Shown: positions 1 through 12,514 of the stretch, one piece after another
Layout of the letters: every line of letters starts with the position of its first letter
Position numbering within the stretch: the first letter of the stretch is position 1
Source of the DNA: Gammaproteobacteria bacterium
GTDB taxonomy: Bacteria > Pseudomonadota > Gammaproteobacteria > SZUA-140
DNA length: 55,243 bases
NCBI GenBank assembly: GCA_020847075.1
Contig: JADLCS010000032.1
Location: forward strand, 1-55,243
Reading direction: 5' to 3'
Translations under genes and position numbers: made by a program
The notes under the pieces: model-generated
The model's database searches: none
Seen by the model: the letters and a program-made list of their open reading frames with translations, nothing else
What the model was told of the DNA's origin: nothing

Positions 1-126
1 AAGCAGAGCCATCGCCGGCATATCCTGACCAAGAAGAGCAGCCAGCGCAAACGTCATTTGCGCGCGCCCGCCCTGGTCACCATGTCCGATACTCCCGAGC
101 TGAAGCGCATGCTCCCATACAGTTGA
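1..126 (+). CDS. rpmI: 50S ribosomal protein bL35, C-terminal part
   Basis: The window opens inside this gene; 41 residues and the TGA stop are visible. The peptide is very basic and carries the [11 protein letters not shown]-type tail of bL35, a small structural protein of the large ribosomal subunit. It is followed 16 bases later by rplT, the usual rpmI-rplT arrangement downstream of infC. The start codon and first third lie outside the window. The identification rests on the tail sequence plus synteny. Confidence 0.93.
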   Translation, partial: KQSHRRHILTKKSSQRKRHLRAPALVTMSDTPELKRMLPYS

Positions 127-142
127 GGAAAAGGGACACGCC

Positions 143-502
143 ATGCCAAGAGTAAAACGAGGAGTCACCGCCCGCGCCAACCACAAGAAGGTGCTGGCGA
201 AGGCCAAGGGGTTTCGTGGACGTCGCAAGAACGTCTTCCGCGCCGCGAACCAGGCGGTCGTCAAGGCCGGCCAGTACGCCTATCGCGATCGCCGGGTGCG
301 CAAGCGCGAATTCCGCGGGCTGTGGATCATCCGCATCAATGCGGCGGCGCGCGAATTCGGGCTGTCGTACAGCCGGATGATCGACGGCCTGAAGAAGGCC
401 GCCATCATGATCGACCGCAAGGTGCTGGCGGATCTGGCCGTGTCCGACAAGGCTGCGTTCGGCGCACTGGCGGAAAAGGCCAAGGCGGGTCTGTCCGCCT
501 GA
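143..502 (+). CDS. rplT: 50S ribosomal protein bL20
   Basis: A 119-residue protein beginning [18 protein letters not shown], which is diagnostic for bL20. This protein binds 23S rRNA early in large-subunit assembly and in several bacteria represses its own operon. The basic N-terminal arm (about residues 1-60) and the globular C-terminal RNA-binding part are both present at full family length. The ATG is preceded by GAGGAAAAGGGA. It lies 16 bases after rpmI and ends about 50 bases before a strong intrinsic terminator, so it closes the infC-rpmI-rplT type operon. Confidence 0.98.
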   Translation: MPRVKRGVTARANHKKVLAKAKGFRGRRKNVFRAANQAVVKAGQYAYRDRRVRKREFRGLWIIRINAAAREFGLSYSRMIDGLKKAAIMIDRKVLADLAVSDKAAFGALAEKAKAGLSA

Positions 503-552
503 GGCGGCCTTCAAGGCCGGGCGGGGGCGGTCTCCGCCCTTCCGGCACGCAG

Positions 553-4120
<3,568 letters not shown>

Positions 4121-4122
4121 TT

Positions 4123-4425
4123 ATGGCGCTGACAAAGGCTGATATGGCGGAGCGGCTGTTCGAGGAGTTCGGACTCAACAAGCGGGAAGCCAAGGATCTG
4201 GTGGAGATGTTTTTCGAGGAAGTGCGCGCCGCGCTGGAAGCGGGGCAGCAGGTCAAGCTCTCCGGGTTCGGCAATTTCAATCTGAGAAAAAAGAATGAGC
4301 GTCCCGGACGCAATCCGAAGACCGGAGAAGAGATACCGATCACCGCGCGCCGCGTCGTGTCGTTCCATCCCGGGCAAAAATTGAAGGCAAGAGTCGAGGC
4401 CCATGCTGGAACCCAGCGGCAATAA
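4123..4425 (+). CDS. ihfA: Integration host factor alpha subunit
   Basis: A 100-residue HU/IHF-family DNA-bending protein. It forms the IHF heterodimer with IhfB and shapes promoters, origins and recombination sites. The chain begins [15 protein letters not shown] and contains [18 protein letters not shown], the beta-arm with the intercalating proline. I chose the ATG at 4123 because the GAGAGA upstream gives proper spacing and homologues start with MALTK. An ATG six bases earlier overlaps the pheT stop and is less likely. The 3' end overlaps the next gene by 23 bases. The location after pheT is the classic one. Confidence 0.96.
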   Translation: MALTKADMAERLFEEFGLNKREAKDLVEMFFEEVRAALEAGQQVKLSGFGNFNLRKKNERPGRNPKTGEEIPITARRVVSFHPGQKLKARVEAHAGTQRQ

Positions 4426-4759
4426 CGAACTTCCGCCGATACCCGGCAAGCGGTATTTCACCATCGGAGAGGTCAGCGACCTGTGCGGCGTGAAGCCGCA
4501 TGTGTTGCGCTACTGGGAGCAGGAGTTTCCCCAGTTGGCGCCGGTCAAGCGCGCGGGGAACCGGCGTTATTACCAGCGTCAGGATGTCATGATCGTGCGC
4601 CAGATACGCGAATTGCTGTATCAGCAGGGATTCACCATCGGCGGCGCGCGGCAGCAGTTGTCGGGAAAGGAGACCCGAACGGACACCAGCCGGAGCCGGC
4701 AGGTGGTCCGCCAGATCCGGCAGGAACTCGAGGATCTCCTGAAGGTGATGAAGGCCTGA
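4403..4759 (+). CDS. MerR-family transcriptional regulator
   Basis: A 118-residue protein with an N-terminal MerR-type winged helix (about residues 17-85: [22 protein letters not shown] followed by the wing RRYYQRQDV). A short helical tail replaces the usual long dimerisation coil and effector domain. No Cys-based metal-binding loop is present, so it is not a MerR/CueR metal sensor in the strict sense. It overlaps ihfA by 23 bases and is therefore co-translated with it. This ihfA-merR-tRNAPro order is widespread in Gammaproteobacteria. Its target is unknown; the 74-bp distance to the tRNA gene does not by itself suggest regulation of that gene. Confidence 0.9.
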   Translation: MLEPSGNNELPPIPGKRYFTIGEVSDLCGVKPHVLRYWEQEFPQLAPVKRAGNRRYYQRQDVMIVRQIRELLYQQGFTIGGARQQLSGKETRTDTSRSRQVVRQIRQELEDLLKVMKA

Positions 4760-4819
4760 TCGCGCGGGACGCGCGCATTGACGTTTCACTCCTGATATAC
4801 TTCGAATCCTTTTTCCAAT

Positions 4820-5294
<475 letters not shown>

Positions 5295-5372
5295 TTAAAG
5301 GGCTGCGGCGATGATGAAAGACAGGATGAGGATGCCCCCAGTGGCGGCGAACATTAAGAACGGTGCCTTCAT
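5295..5372 (-). CDS. 25-residue single-span membrane microprotein
   Basis: On the minus strand an ATG is preceded by TAGGAGAGCATC, a good ribosome-binding site, and opens a 25-codon ORF ending in TAA. The peptide is MKAPFLMFAATGGILILSF plus six small/hydrophobic residues. It has one basic residue at the N-terminus followed by an uninterrupted hydrophobic span, as expected for an inner-membrane microprotein. Such peptides often act as accessory subunits of transporters or oxidases (CydX, KdpF and AcrZ are examples), but I recognise no specific family. An inverted repeat lies 20 bases upstream. It is divergent from tRNA-Pro and read in the same direction as the downstream-lying desulfurase gene, with no obvious operon partner. 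The antisense strand also has a short open frame, but that one lacks a ribosome-binding site. Confidence 0.5.
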   Translation of the reverse strand: MKAPFLMFAATGGILILSFIIAAAL

Positions 5373-5392
5373 GATGCTCTCCTAGCTATATA

Positions 5393-5415
5393 TTCAAACC
5401 AAACAATTGGTTGAA
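5393..5415 (-). promoter_or_regulatory. Imperfect inverted repeat upstream of the microprotein
   Basis: TTCAAACCAA (5393-5402) is mirrored by TTGGTTGAA (5407-5415), pairing over nine bases with one bulged A and a 4-base centre. It sits 20 bases before the start of the 25-residue ORF and next to the sequence TATATA (5387-5392). This is consistent with an operator or a short leader hairpin; the regulator is unknown. Confidence 0.4.
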
Positions 5416-5577
5416 AGGTTAAGTTGATGATGATTGTGTGATCCGATGATCCATCGCGGCACGTGGAGCGAAGCTGGGTGCCGGTAATCCCCGATCGCAG
5501 GGCTAATATATATCATCTGTAGGGTTTGGATACCAGTCTGGAGCATGTCGGATCTTCCGCGCCCGCCCGGTGGGAGT

Positions 5578-7026
5578 TCATGCCGTCAGTTCGGCGGCGG
5601 GGCGGTCGAGCAGACCTTCCAGGAATTCGAGGAAGCGGTGGACATCGGAGAAGTTGCTCGCCATGCCCAGTGACGCGCGCACGGCGCCCATCGATTTGCC
5701 CGCGTGACTCATGCAGGCCCGGTAGCGGGCGGGATCCTGCGCCGGCCCCGATCGCCGCAGGCACTCCGCGACGAGGATGGGCGAGTGGGATAACGCGGCC
5801 TCGCCGGCCCCGGGATTGCAGAAGCAGCCGGAGCGGAGGGCGATACCTTCCCGGGCGGCGCGACGTTCCACCGCCTCGTAATCCAGATACACGCCTGCCG
5901 GATCGCGCAGGTTGAATGCGATGGCGCCGCCGCGCGGGGAGGGGGCCGTGTCTCCATAGAGTTCGACCGCGGGTCGGCCACAGGCGTGGCGTAGGTCCCT
6001 GAGGCGCTCCAGGAGATGGTTCGTCAGGACCGTGACCCGGCGGTGGATGGTGTCGATACCGATGGCGGAGATGAATTCGAGTCCGCTGCTCACGGCGGGG
6101 AGCGCGAGGTAATTCACCGTTCCGTCCTCGAAGGCGGCCTCGTCGTCGCGCAGGGCATGCGAGCGGAGCAGCGTCGACACCATCTTCACGGTGCCGCCGC
6201 TGAAGGACGGGCGGATGAGTTTACCCAGGGCGGCGCGACGCGCGATCAAGGCCCCGATCCCGGTGGGATAGCCGAACATCTTGTAAAAGGACAACACGAC
6301 GAAGTCGGGCTGGATCCGCGCGAGGTCCAGCCGGTTGGTCGGGGCGAAGGCCGCGGCATCGAGCAGGACTTCGTAGCCCCTGTCCCGGGCGACGGCGATC
6401 CATTCCAGAGGATGCTGCAGGCCCGAGAAATTGGATTGCGCCGGATAGGCCAGCAGCCTGTTCCCGCCGGCCCGCGCCGCGGTGAGATGGGTGGAGATAT
6501 CCTCCGCCCGCAGACTTCCCGGCAGGCTGGGGATGTATCGTATCGCCGCGCCGCGGCGGGCGGCATACTCGCGAATGCCGTGCACGGAATTGTGATTGTC
6601 CGCGGTGAGGAGGAACTCGGCGTCCCCGTCGAACGGATAGGCCTCGCCGACCAGCCTCAGGGCCCCGCTCGCATTCGCGGTGAAGATCACGAGGTATTCT
6701 GCAGGGTCGGCGTGGAAATAGCGCAGGACGTCGGCCCGCGCGCGCTGCAGCAGCCTTGTCGAGGCCGATGCCGGATCGTGCCGTGAGTGCGGGTTGCCGA
6801 AGGTTCCGCCCAGCAGGATTTCCCGATGCCGTTCGATCAGGCTGGCGGGACAGGGGCAGGCGCCGGTGTAGTCGAGGTAGACCTGGGCCTGTTCGTCGAG
6901 CCGGCCGAAGTCGCGCGCGCGGAGCTCATCCAGTGGCCTGGTGCGCAGGTAAAGCGGGAAACGCTCGATAAATGCCCTGAAGGCGGGATGCCGGAGGTGT
7001 AATGCTTGGACGCCTTGCGTAGTCAT
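5578..7026 (-). CDS. Class V aminotransferase, Moco-sulfurase-like desulfurase
   Basis: A 482-residue PLP enzyme of the cysteine desulfurase superfamily. It has YLDYTGACPCP and GNPHS near the N-terminus (about 50-81), the PLP-binding lysine in SFYKMFGYPTG (K249), and RSGCFCNPGAGE (C401 and C403). The lysine context and CFCNPG loop match the N-terminal domain of molybdenum-cofactor sulfurases (ABA3/MOCOS). Those enzymes take sulfur from cysteine as an enzyme-bound persulfide. The C-terminal MOSC domain of the eukaryotic enzymes is absent. No xanthine dehydrogenase or other molybdoenzyme gene is nearby, so the acceptor is unknown. It is transcribed away from the HDOD-GGDEF gene and is probably monocistronic. 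Confidence 0.85.
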   Translation of the reverse strand: MTTQGVQALHLRHPAFRAFIERFPLYLRTRPLDELRARDFGRLDEQAQVYLDYTGACPCPASLIERHREILLGGTFGNPHSRHDPASASTRLLQRARADVLRYFHADPAEYLVIFTANASGALRLVGEAYPFDGDAEFLLTADNHNSVHGIREYAARRGAAIRYIPSLPGSLRAEDISTHLTAARAGGNRLLAYPAQSNFSGLQHPLEWIAVARDRGYEVLLDAAAFAPTNRLDLARIQPDFVVLSFYKMFGYPTGIGALIARRAALGKLIRPSFSGGTVKMVSTLLRSHALRDDEAAFEDGTVNYLALPAVSSGLEFISAIGIDTIHRRVTVLTNHLLERLRDLRHACGRPAVELYGDTAPSPRGGAIAFNLRDPAGVYLDYEAVERRAAREGIALRSGCFCNPGAGEAALSHSPILVAECLRRSGPAQDPARYRACMSHAGKSMGAVRASLGMASNFSDVHRFLEFLEGLLDRPAAELTA

Positions 7027-7472
7027 GGCCGGGTCGGGTGGCGAGGGTGCTGGGTTTCGGCGCGGGTTTCCTGTCTTGCCTCGGGGAGTCGGATTGGATT
7101 TAGACTAGATTTAAATCGAGAGCATGTAAAGAGATCAAAGCTCCGTGGGCCGCCCCATGTCCGGAAAGAGGTTCGCAGGCGTCCATCGCGTCCGGGGGCG
7201 GGCTTCCGGCGGCCCGGGATGTTCAGGTTTCCCGCCGTTGACCGATGATATAGGTGTCGCTTCATGGGGATGGAGAGAGGGGACCCCGGATACGCGGCCG
7301 GAAGTATCCGGCCGGAGAGTACGACCGACCTTGTGATGTCCGTGCATCCGTTATCTTTCATGGTCTTGAATACACAGACTTAGAGCGAAACAAAGGCCGG
7401 GGATCGCGGCGATTTGGGCCGGGTCCAGCGGTCGCAGTCGATGGCCGGATCCTGCCCGGCGAAGGAATAAAA
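7027..7472. other. Divergent intergenic region, 446 bp
   Basis: This separates the divergently read desulfurase (minus) and HDOD-GGDEF gene (plus) and should hold both promoters. An AT-rich patch has the inverted repeat GATTTA (7097-7102) / TAAATC (7112-7117). A second hairpin pairs CCGGATAC (7286-7293) with GTATCCGG (7304-7311) and would lie in the leader of the downstream gene. The reading frame of that gene stays open back to 7254, but this part has no homologous domain and weak coding character. Confidence 0.5.
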
Positions 7473-9140
7473 GTGCCGATTTCATCAAGCAACGCGTGCC
7501 TCCCGCAGAACAATGAAGTCCTCCTGGCGCGACTGGGGCAATGTACCGATCTGCCCAGCCCGGTCGGCGTCGCGGTGCGTATCCTCGAACTGGGGCAGGA
7601 TCCCGATGTCACCCTCGGCGATGTCGCGAAGGTGATCAGCCTCGACCCGGCGCTGACGGCCAAGCTGCTGCGCATGGCCAATTCACCGCTCTATGCGCGG
7701 CACCGCAAGACGGAAAACCTCCGCCAGGCGATCACCCTGTTCGGCGTAGAGGGCACCATCACGCTCGCGCTCAGCTTCTCCGTGGTGAACGGCCTGAAGG
7801 GCAAGGCGGATCGCCGCTTCGATTACGACTATTTCTGGCGCCGTTCCCTGGCGGCGGCCACCTGCGCCCAGGTACTGGGGGAACAGATCGAGGTGCGCAA
7901 CAAGGAAGACCTGTTCCTGTGCGGGCTGTTGCAGGATATCGGGATGCTCGCGCTCGACAAGTCCATGCCGGAGCTGTATCGGCAATGCGATATGCGCGCC
8001 GGCCATACCGGCGTGCTGGAGTACGAGCATTCCGCGCTGGGTCTCGACCACGCGGAGGTCGGCGCCTGGTTACTGCAGAGATGGCATTTCCCGGAAAAAC
8101 TCCAGACGGTCATCGCGGCCAGCCATGTGCCGGAGTCGGCGCACGCGCAGCCCGCGCCGGTCAGGCAGCAGATCGATGTGGTGGCGCTCGCGAGCGATAT
8201 GGCCGATCTGCTCAGCGGACACGGGACCAAGGAGGCGATAAACGGGGTGATGCGCCGCGCGGAGGGTATGCTGGGATTGAAACGCGAGGCGTTCGTCGAC
8301 GTCCTGTCGTCGTCCGCCGAGGTCCTGAAGGACATCGCGCATCTGTTCGAGATCAAGATCGACGACCAGGCCTATCTGGATTCGTTGCTCAATGAGGCGC
8401 GTGAACTGATTCTGTTGCGTCATATCAATGTGATGCAGCGTTCGACGACGCTGGCCAGGACCGCGGAACTGCTCGAGGATCGTACCCGCCGGCTGGAGGA
8501 GGAGAATCGGCGCGATGCCCTGACGGGCCTTTACAACCGCGCCCATCTGAACCAGGTCCTCGTCGAGGAGATCCGTATGGCCAGCCGGCATAACTGGCCG
8601 TTTACCGTGATGTTCATCGATCTGGACGATTTCAAGCACGTGAACGATGCCTACGGTCACCTGGTCGGGGACGAGATCCTGAAAAGCAGCGCCCGGATAC
8701 TGGTCGAGAACACCCGGGACAGCGATATCGTCGCCCGCTACGGCGGTGAGGAGTTCGTCATCATCCTGCCGGGCTCGGGCCGGGGTGGCGCCGAGACGAC
8801 TTCCGCGCGCCTGCTGGCGGCCTTTCGCGAAAAACATCGTTTGCTCGACGGACGGGATATTTCGGTGACGGCCTCGATCGGTGCGGCGACGCATGGCGAA
8901 GCGCATGAATTCGCCAGCCTGGAGGATGTGCTCAAGGCGGCCGACCATGCCCTTTATGCCGCCAAACATCACGGCCGCAACCAGGTCGTTTTTTTCCGCA
9001 CGCCCCCGTCTGATATTTCCGGCGCCGCAATCCCCCGGTCGGCCCGTTCCCCTGGATCGTTCATCTTTCCCGGGCCTGTCGCCAGTGTCGACGTTTCTTC
9101 CGGACGGCCGGGTAATCCTCTGTTGTCGATGAAGATCTGA
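7473..9140 (+). CDS. HDOD domain plus GGDEF diguanylate cyclase
   Basis: A 555-residue soluble signalling protein. An HDOD domain (about residues 25-230; LPSPVGVAVRILEL, ISLDPALTAKLLRMANSPLY) is followed by a helical linker and a GGDEF domain (about 345-500; DALTGLYNRAHL, FIDLDDFKHVNDAYGH). The active site is GGEEF at about 424-428, with the RxxD inhibitory I-site (RDSD) exactly five residues before it, so it should make cyclic di-GMP with product feedback. No membrane segment is seen. I chose GTG at 7473, which follows GAAGGAATAAAA; the upstream open stretch has no domain. It precedes the decahaem cytochrome gene by about 120 bases on the same strand, suggesting c-di-GMP control of surface redox functions or attachment. 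Confidence 0.9.
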   Translation: MPISSSNACLPQNNEVLLARLGQCTDLPSPVGVAVRILELGQDPDVTLGDVAKVISLDPALTAKLLRMANSPLYARHRKTENLRQAITLFGVEGTITLALSFSVVNGLKGKADRRFDYDYFWRRSLAAATCAQVLGEQIEVRNKEDLFLCGLLQDIGMLALDKSMPELYRQCDMRAGHTGVLEYEHSALGLDHAEVGAWLLQRWHFPEKLQTVIAASHVPESAHAQPAPVRQQIDVVALASDMADLLSGHGTKEAINGVMRRAEGMLGLKREAFVDVLSSSAEVLKDIAHLFEIKIDDQAYLDSLLNEARELILLRHINVMQRSTTLARTAELLEDRTRRLEEENRRDALTGLYNRAHLNQVLVEEIRMASRHNWPFTVMFIDLDDFKHVNDAYGHLVGDEILKSSARILVENTRDSDIVARYGGEEFVIILPGSGRGGAETTSARLLAAFREKHRLLDGRDISVTASIGAATHGEAHEFASLEDVLKAADHALYAAKHHGRNQVVFFRTPPSDISGAAIPRSARSPGSFIFPGPVASVDVSSGRPGNPLLSMKI

Positions 9141-9204
9141 CCCGGCCGCGGACCCGCGGCATCCCTGGTGGGAGACGCCGGGGCGGCCTGTTTGGCCGGT
9201 TTCT

Positions 9205-9213
9205 TGCTATAAA
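9205..9213 (+). promoter_or_regulatory. Candidate extended -10 promoter for the cytochrome pair
   Basis: TGC followed by TATAAA matches an extended -10 element 48 bases upstream of the cytochrome start. A GGCC-TGTTT-GGCC hairpin ends just before it and may terminate transcription from the upstream regulator gene. No good -35 is visible. Confidence 0.35.
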
Positions 9214-9260
9214 AGCCCGGATCCGTCCCTGCATCCTTAGGAGCCGTGGGCCGAACAGGC

Positions 9261-10214
9261 ATGTCTCTCTCGCATTCGACGACGTTTGGGTATGAGTGGC
9301 GATCACCGTGGTGCGGGCGATGGTTGCCGCTGCTGGTCTGTCTCTTCTGTATGCCCTGGACCCAGGCCGACGAGGGGGCCGGAGGGCAGGACGATGCGGT
9401 CTATATCGGGGCCGGTGAGTGCCGTTCCTGCCACAAGGGCCAGGAGCGCAGCTATCTGGCGGGGCGTCATGGCAAGGTCTTTACGCTGAATCCCCGCGAC
9501 GGGCGCGCGGCGCGTGGCTGCGAGGCCTGTCACGGTCCCGGCTCCGCGCATATCCGGGTGGCGGGCGAGATCGATGAGCGGGGCCCGCTCCGCATCCGCT
9601 CGTTCAAGGATCCCGCCGTCGCGGCCGAATCCGCCAAGGTGTGTCTCGACTGCCACGAAGGCGGTGGGCGCATGCACTGGAGGGGGAGCACGCACGACAT
9701 GGAAGGGATCACCTGTACCTCCTGTCACAGGATCCACGGCGCGGCACCGGTGCCGACGATGGACATCTGCCTCGAGTGCCACAAATCACAGCGCGCGAAA
9801 CTGCAGCGGACGGCCCATATGCCGTTGCGGGAAGGAAAGATCGTGTGCATGGATTGCCACAATCCCCATGGCGGCCCCGGTCCGGGTCTGCTCGAAACGG
9901 CATCGGTCAATGAAACCTGTTACCGGTGCCATGCGGAAAAACGCGGTCCGAATCTCTTCGAGCATCCGCCGGTGCGGGAGAATTGCGCGAATTGCCACGA
10001 TCCGCACGGTTCGAACAACCCCCGTCTGCTGAAAAAGCGCCTGCCCTATCTGTGTCAGGAGTGTCACTCGGCCAGGCTGCACGTGGGGACCCTGTACAAC
10101 GGGCTCGACCTCGACGATCCCGCCGTGCGGCAGTTGCGCGGCAAGGCCTGTACCAATTGCCACTCCAGGATTCACGGCTCGAATCATCCGTCCGGGGCGA
10201 GATTCCAGCGTTGA
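9261..10214 (+). CDS. Decahaem c-type cytochrome, MtrA/DmsE/PioA type
   Basis: A 317-residue exported protein with ten CxxCH haem c sites, in order CRSCH, CEACH, CLDCH, CTSCH, CLECH, CMDCH, CYRCH, CANCH, CQECH and CTNCH. Length and spacing match the MtrA/DmsE/PioA/MtoA family. These proteins form a haem wire threaded through an outer-membrane barrel and carry electrons across the outer membrane. An N-terminal signal peptide (hydrophobic LPLLVCLFCMPW, cleavage near TQA-DEG) sends it to the periplasm. I chose ATG 9261; a GTG at 9246 is possible. The barrel partner follows directly. No MtrC-type surface cytochrome is present, so it may work in the oxidative direction (as PioA or MtoA) or with a partner elsewhere; the direction cannot be told from sequence. 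Confidence 0.93.
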   Translation: MSLSHSTTFGYEWRSPWCGRWLPLLVCLFCMPWTQADEGAGGQDDAVYIGAGECRSCHKGQERSYLAGRHGKVFTLNPRDGRAARGCEACHGPGSAHIRVAGEIDERGPLRIRSFKDPAVAAESAKVCLDCHEGGGRMHWRGSTHDMEGITCTSCHRIHGAAPVPTMDICLECHKSQRAKLQRTAHMPLREGKIVCMDCHNPHGGPGPGLLETASVNETCYRCHAEKRGPNLFEHPPVRENCANCHDPHGSNNPRLLKKRLPYLCQECHSARLHVGTLYNGLDLDDPAVRQLRGKACTNCHSRIHGSNHPSGARFQR

Positions 10215-10243
10215 ACGGGCGGGGGCAAAGGCGAAACGGGGGC

Positions 10244-12514
10244 GTGCGTCCGTCGGGTCGGCGCGGCGCCGCGCGCGGGATCGGCTTGTGCTGCGGCGGG
10301 TTCGCGATGCTGTGCGGCGCCGGAGCATCGGCGGACGAGCGAGTCGAATATCGCGGCGAAGCAGAATTCGGTGTGGCCATCGTCGATATCGATCGTGCCG
10401 GCGGCGGCTTCGGCGAATATACCGGGCTCGACGGCGACACGATCTATCCGCGCGTGGATGCGGAAGGGGCCGTCGAGGGCGGGGTTTCCTATTTCCACTT
10501 TCGAGCGAGTGACCTGGGTCTGAACTCCAGGCGCCTGGGTCTGTCCGCCGGGGGGTACGGAAGCTACGCCCTGGAGTTCACGCATGATGAGATCCCGCAT
10601 CTGATCTCCCGCGATGCCCGCACCCCCTTCGACGGGGCGGGCGGCGCGCAGTTGACCCTGCCGGCGGGATTCACGCCGGCCGCGACGACCGCCGCCATGG
10701 CCGCGCTCGAGGACAGCCTGAAGACGCTCGATCTGCGCACGGACCGCAGGGAAGACGCATTCCGCGCGAGCCGGGAGTTCGCCGGCGGATGGCGGACGAG
10801 GTTGTCCGTCCGGCGCGAGGACAAGAACGGGGTGCAATCCCTGGCGGGGATCACGGCCCAGAATCCGGGCCAGGTCGATGCGACCATTCTGCCGCAACCG
10901 ATCGATTACCGTACCGAGGAATTTTCGACCGGACTGGAGTACTCGGCTGATGGAGGGCAGGCCGAGCTCGAATATCTGCTCTCCGTATTTCACGATGAGA
11001 ACCCTTCCCTGCTGTGGGACGTCCCCTTCCTGAAATCGGCCCCGACCGCGCTGGACTATCCCACCGTGGCGCGCATCGGCCTGCCGCCCGACAACAGCTA
11101 CCAGCGCCTCCGCCTGAGCGGCGGGTTGAACCTTCCGGGCGAGCTCAGGCTGTCCGGGGTCGCCGAACTGGGCCAGATGAGGCAGGACGATCGCCTGCTG
11201 CCCTATTCGACCGACGACATCGGCGGGACGGCGGCCGTCATGGAGGACGGCGCCGGACTCCCGCGATCCAGCGCGGAGGCCAGGGTCGACGTGGCCCACC
11301 TCGTGCTCAACATGGCCTGGCGGCCATTGTCCCGGCTCGGCCTCAACGCGCGCTATCGCTTTTACGAGACCGACAACAGGACGCCGTATACCCCGTTCGA
11401 TCGCGTGATTGACGACACCATGCCGCAGTCCTCCAGCGAGGTGATATACAGCCGTCCCTATGACCTGTCGCGTTCGACGCTCGAGCTGGGGGCCGCGTAT
11501 CGTTTCGTCGCAGGGGCCACTCTCAAGACCGACTACAGACACGAGGCGACCGGATACGACAAATATCGTCCGGTTCGCGGCACCCGGGAGGATACGCTCA
11601 AGGTCGCGCTGGGCAGAAATCTGTCCGACGCGCTCTCCGGCCGTATCGGTTATCTGTATTCCCGGCGCGACGCGGAAAATTACGACGGCTTCCTCTCGTA
11701 CAGTACCTTGGTCGACGCCACGGGATGCCCCGCCGTCGTAACGGTGGACCCGGACCCCGACACGGGCGGGAGCACGGCGGTGGATACCTGTTTCGAGAAC
11801 CACCCGGACCTCAGGCAATTCGACGTCGCGAGCCGGGAGCGGAGCCGGCGCTTCGCCTCGGTCGCGTATAGCCCGCACGAGAATCTCGACATCGGATTCG
11901 ACCTGGCGGACCGCCGGGATTCCTATCGGGACGATATCTTCTTCGATGATACCTATCTCGGTCTGACCGCGGATGACGGCGTCGAGGCGACGCTCGATAT
12001 CGGCTACACGGCGGAGGACGGCTGGTCCATCGGGGCGTATCTTACCCGGGAGCTGATGCGTTCGTCCCAGAGCGGGCGCGAGTTCAACGCCGCCATCGCC
12101 AGCTCGATCGATTCCTCTCTCGACTGGGCCGCGGATTTCGACGACGCGATCACGACGCTGGGCGCGCAGGGCGGGTTCGATCTGTTCTACGAGACGCTCC
12201 ATGTCACGCTCGCTTATGCCTACACCCGGGCCAGGAGCCACATCCGCTTCTCGGCCGGGAACGGCCTCGTCTATGAAGACATGCCTGCGGACGGAAGCGA
12301 ACGGCATACGCTGGATGTCCACGCCGTGTACAGGGTCAGCGATTCCACCGGCCTGGGCGCCGGGGTGACGTACGAGAGATTCCGCGCGCAGGACTGGGCG
12401 CTCGACAATGTGGAGGCCGGGGGCGATGCGCTGAGCGACATCCTGCTGCTGAGCGGACCGCAGAAGGACTATCGGGCGTATGCGCTCAGGGCGGGGCTGG
12501 TCTACCGCTGGTGA
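10244..12514 (+). CDS. MtrB/PioB-family outer-membrane beta-barrel
   Basis: A 756-residue outer-membrane protein read directly after the decahaem cytochrome. A signal peptide (basic RRGAARG, then GLCCGGFAMLCGAGASA) precedes a long chain of alternating amphipathic beta strands. The chain ends in an aromatic/basic strand (GLVYRW), as in barrels inserted by BAM. Family features include repeated RYRFYETDNRTPY- and DYRHEATGYDKY-like strands. MtrB/PioB barrels wrap the decahaem cytochrome to make an insulated conduit. I prefer GTG 10244; a TTG at 10211 overlaps the cytochrome stop and would give a longer leader. The gene ends 13 bases inside the 3' end of the convergent GGDEF gene. Confidence 0.88.
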   Translation: MRPSGRRGAARGIGLCCGGFAMLCGAGASADERVEYRGEAEFGVAIVDIDRAGGGFGEYTGLDGDTIYPRVDAEGAVEGGVSYFHFRASDLGLNSRRLGLSAGGYGSYALEFTHDEIPHLISRDARTPFDGAGGAQLTLPAGFTPAATTAAMAALEDSLKTLDLRTDRREDAFRASREFAGGWRTRLSVRREDKNGVQSLAGITAQNPGQVDATILPQPIDYRTEEFSTGLEYSADGGQAELEYLLSVFHDENPSLLWDVPFLKSAPTALDYPTVARIGLPPDNSYQRLRLSGGLNLPGELRLSGVAELGQMRQDDRLLPYSTDDIGGTAAVMEDGAGLPRSSAEARVDVAHLVLNMAWRPLSRLGLNARYRFYETDNRTPYTPFDRVIDDTMPQSSSEVIYSRPYDLSRSTLELGAAYRFVAGATLKTDYRHEATGYDKYRPVRGTREDTLKVALGRNLSDALSGRIGYLYSRRDAENYDGFLSYSTLVDATGCPAVVTVDPDPDTGGSTAVDTCFENHPDLRQFDVASRERSRRFASVAYSPHENLDIGFDLADRRDSYRDDIFFDDTYLGLTADDGVEATLDIGYTAEDGWSIGAYLTRELMRSSQSGREFNAAIASSIDSSLDWAADFDDAITTLGAQGGFDLFYETLHVTLAYAYTRARSHIRFSAGNGLVYEDMPADGSERHTLDVHAVYRVSDSTGLGAGVTYERFRAQDWALDNVEAGGDALSDILLLSGPQKDYRAYALRAGLVYRW

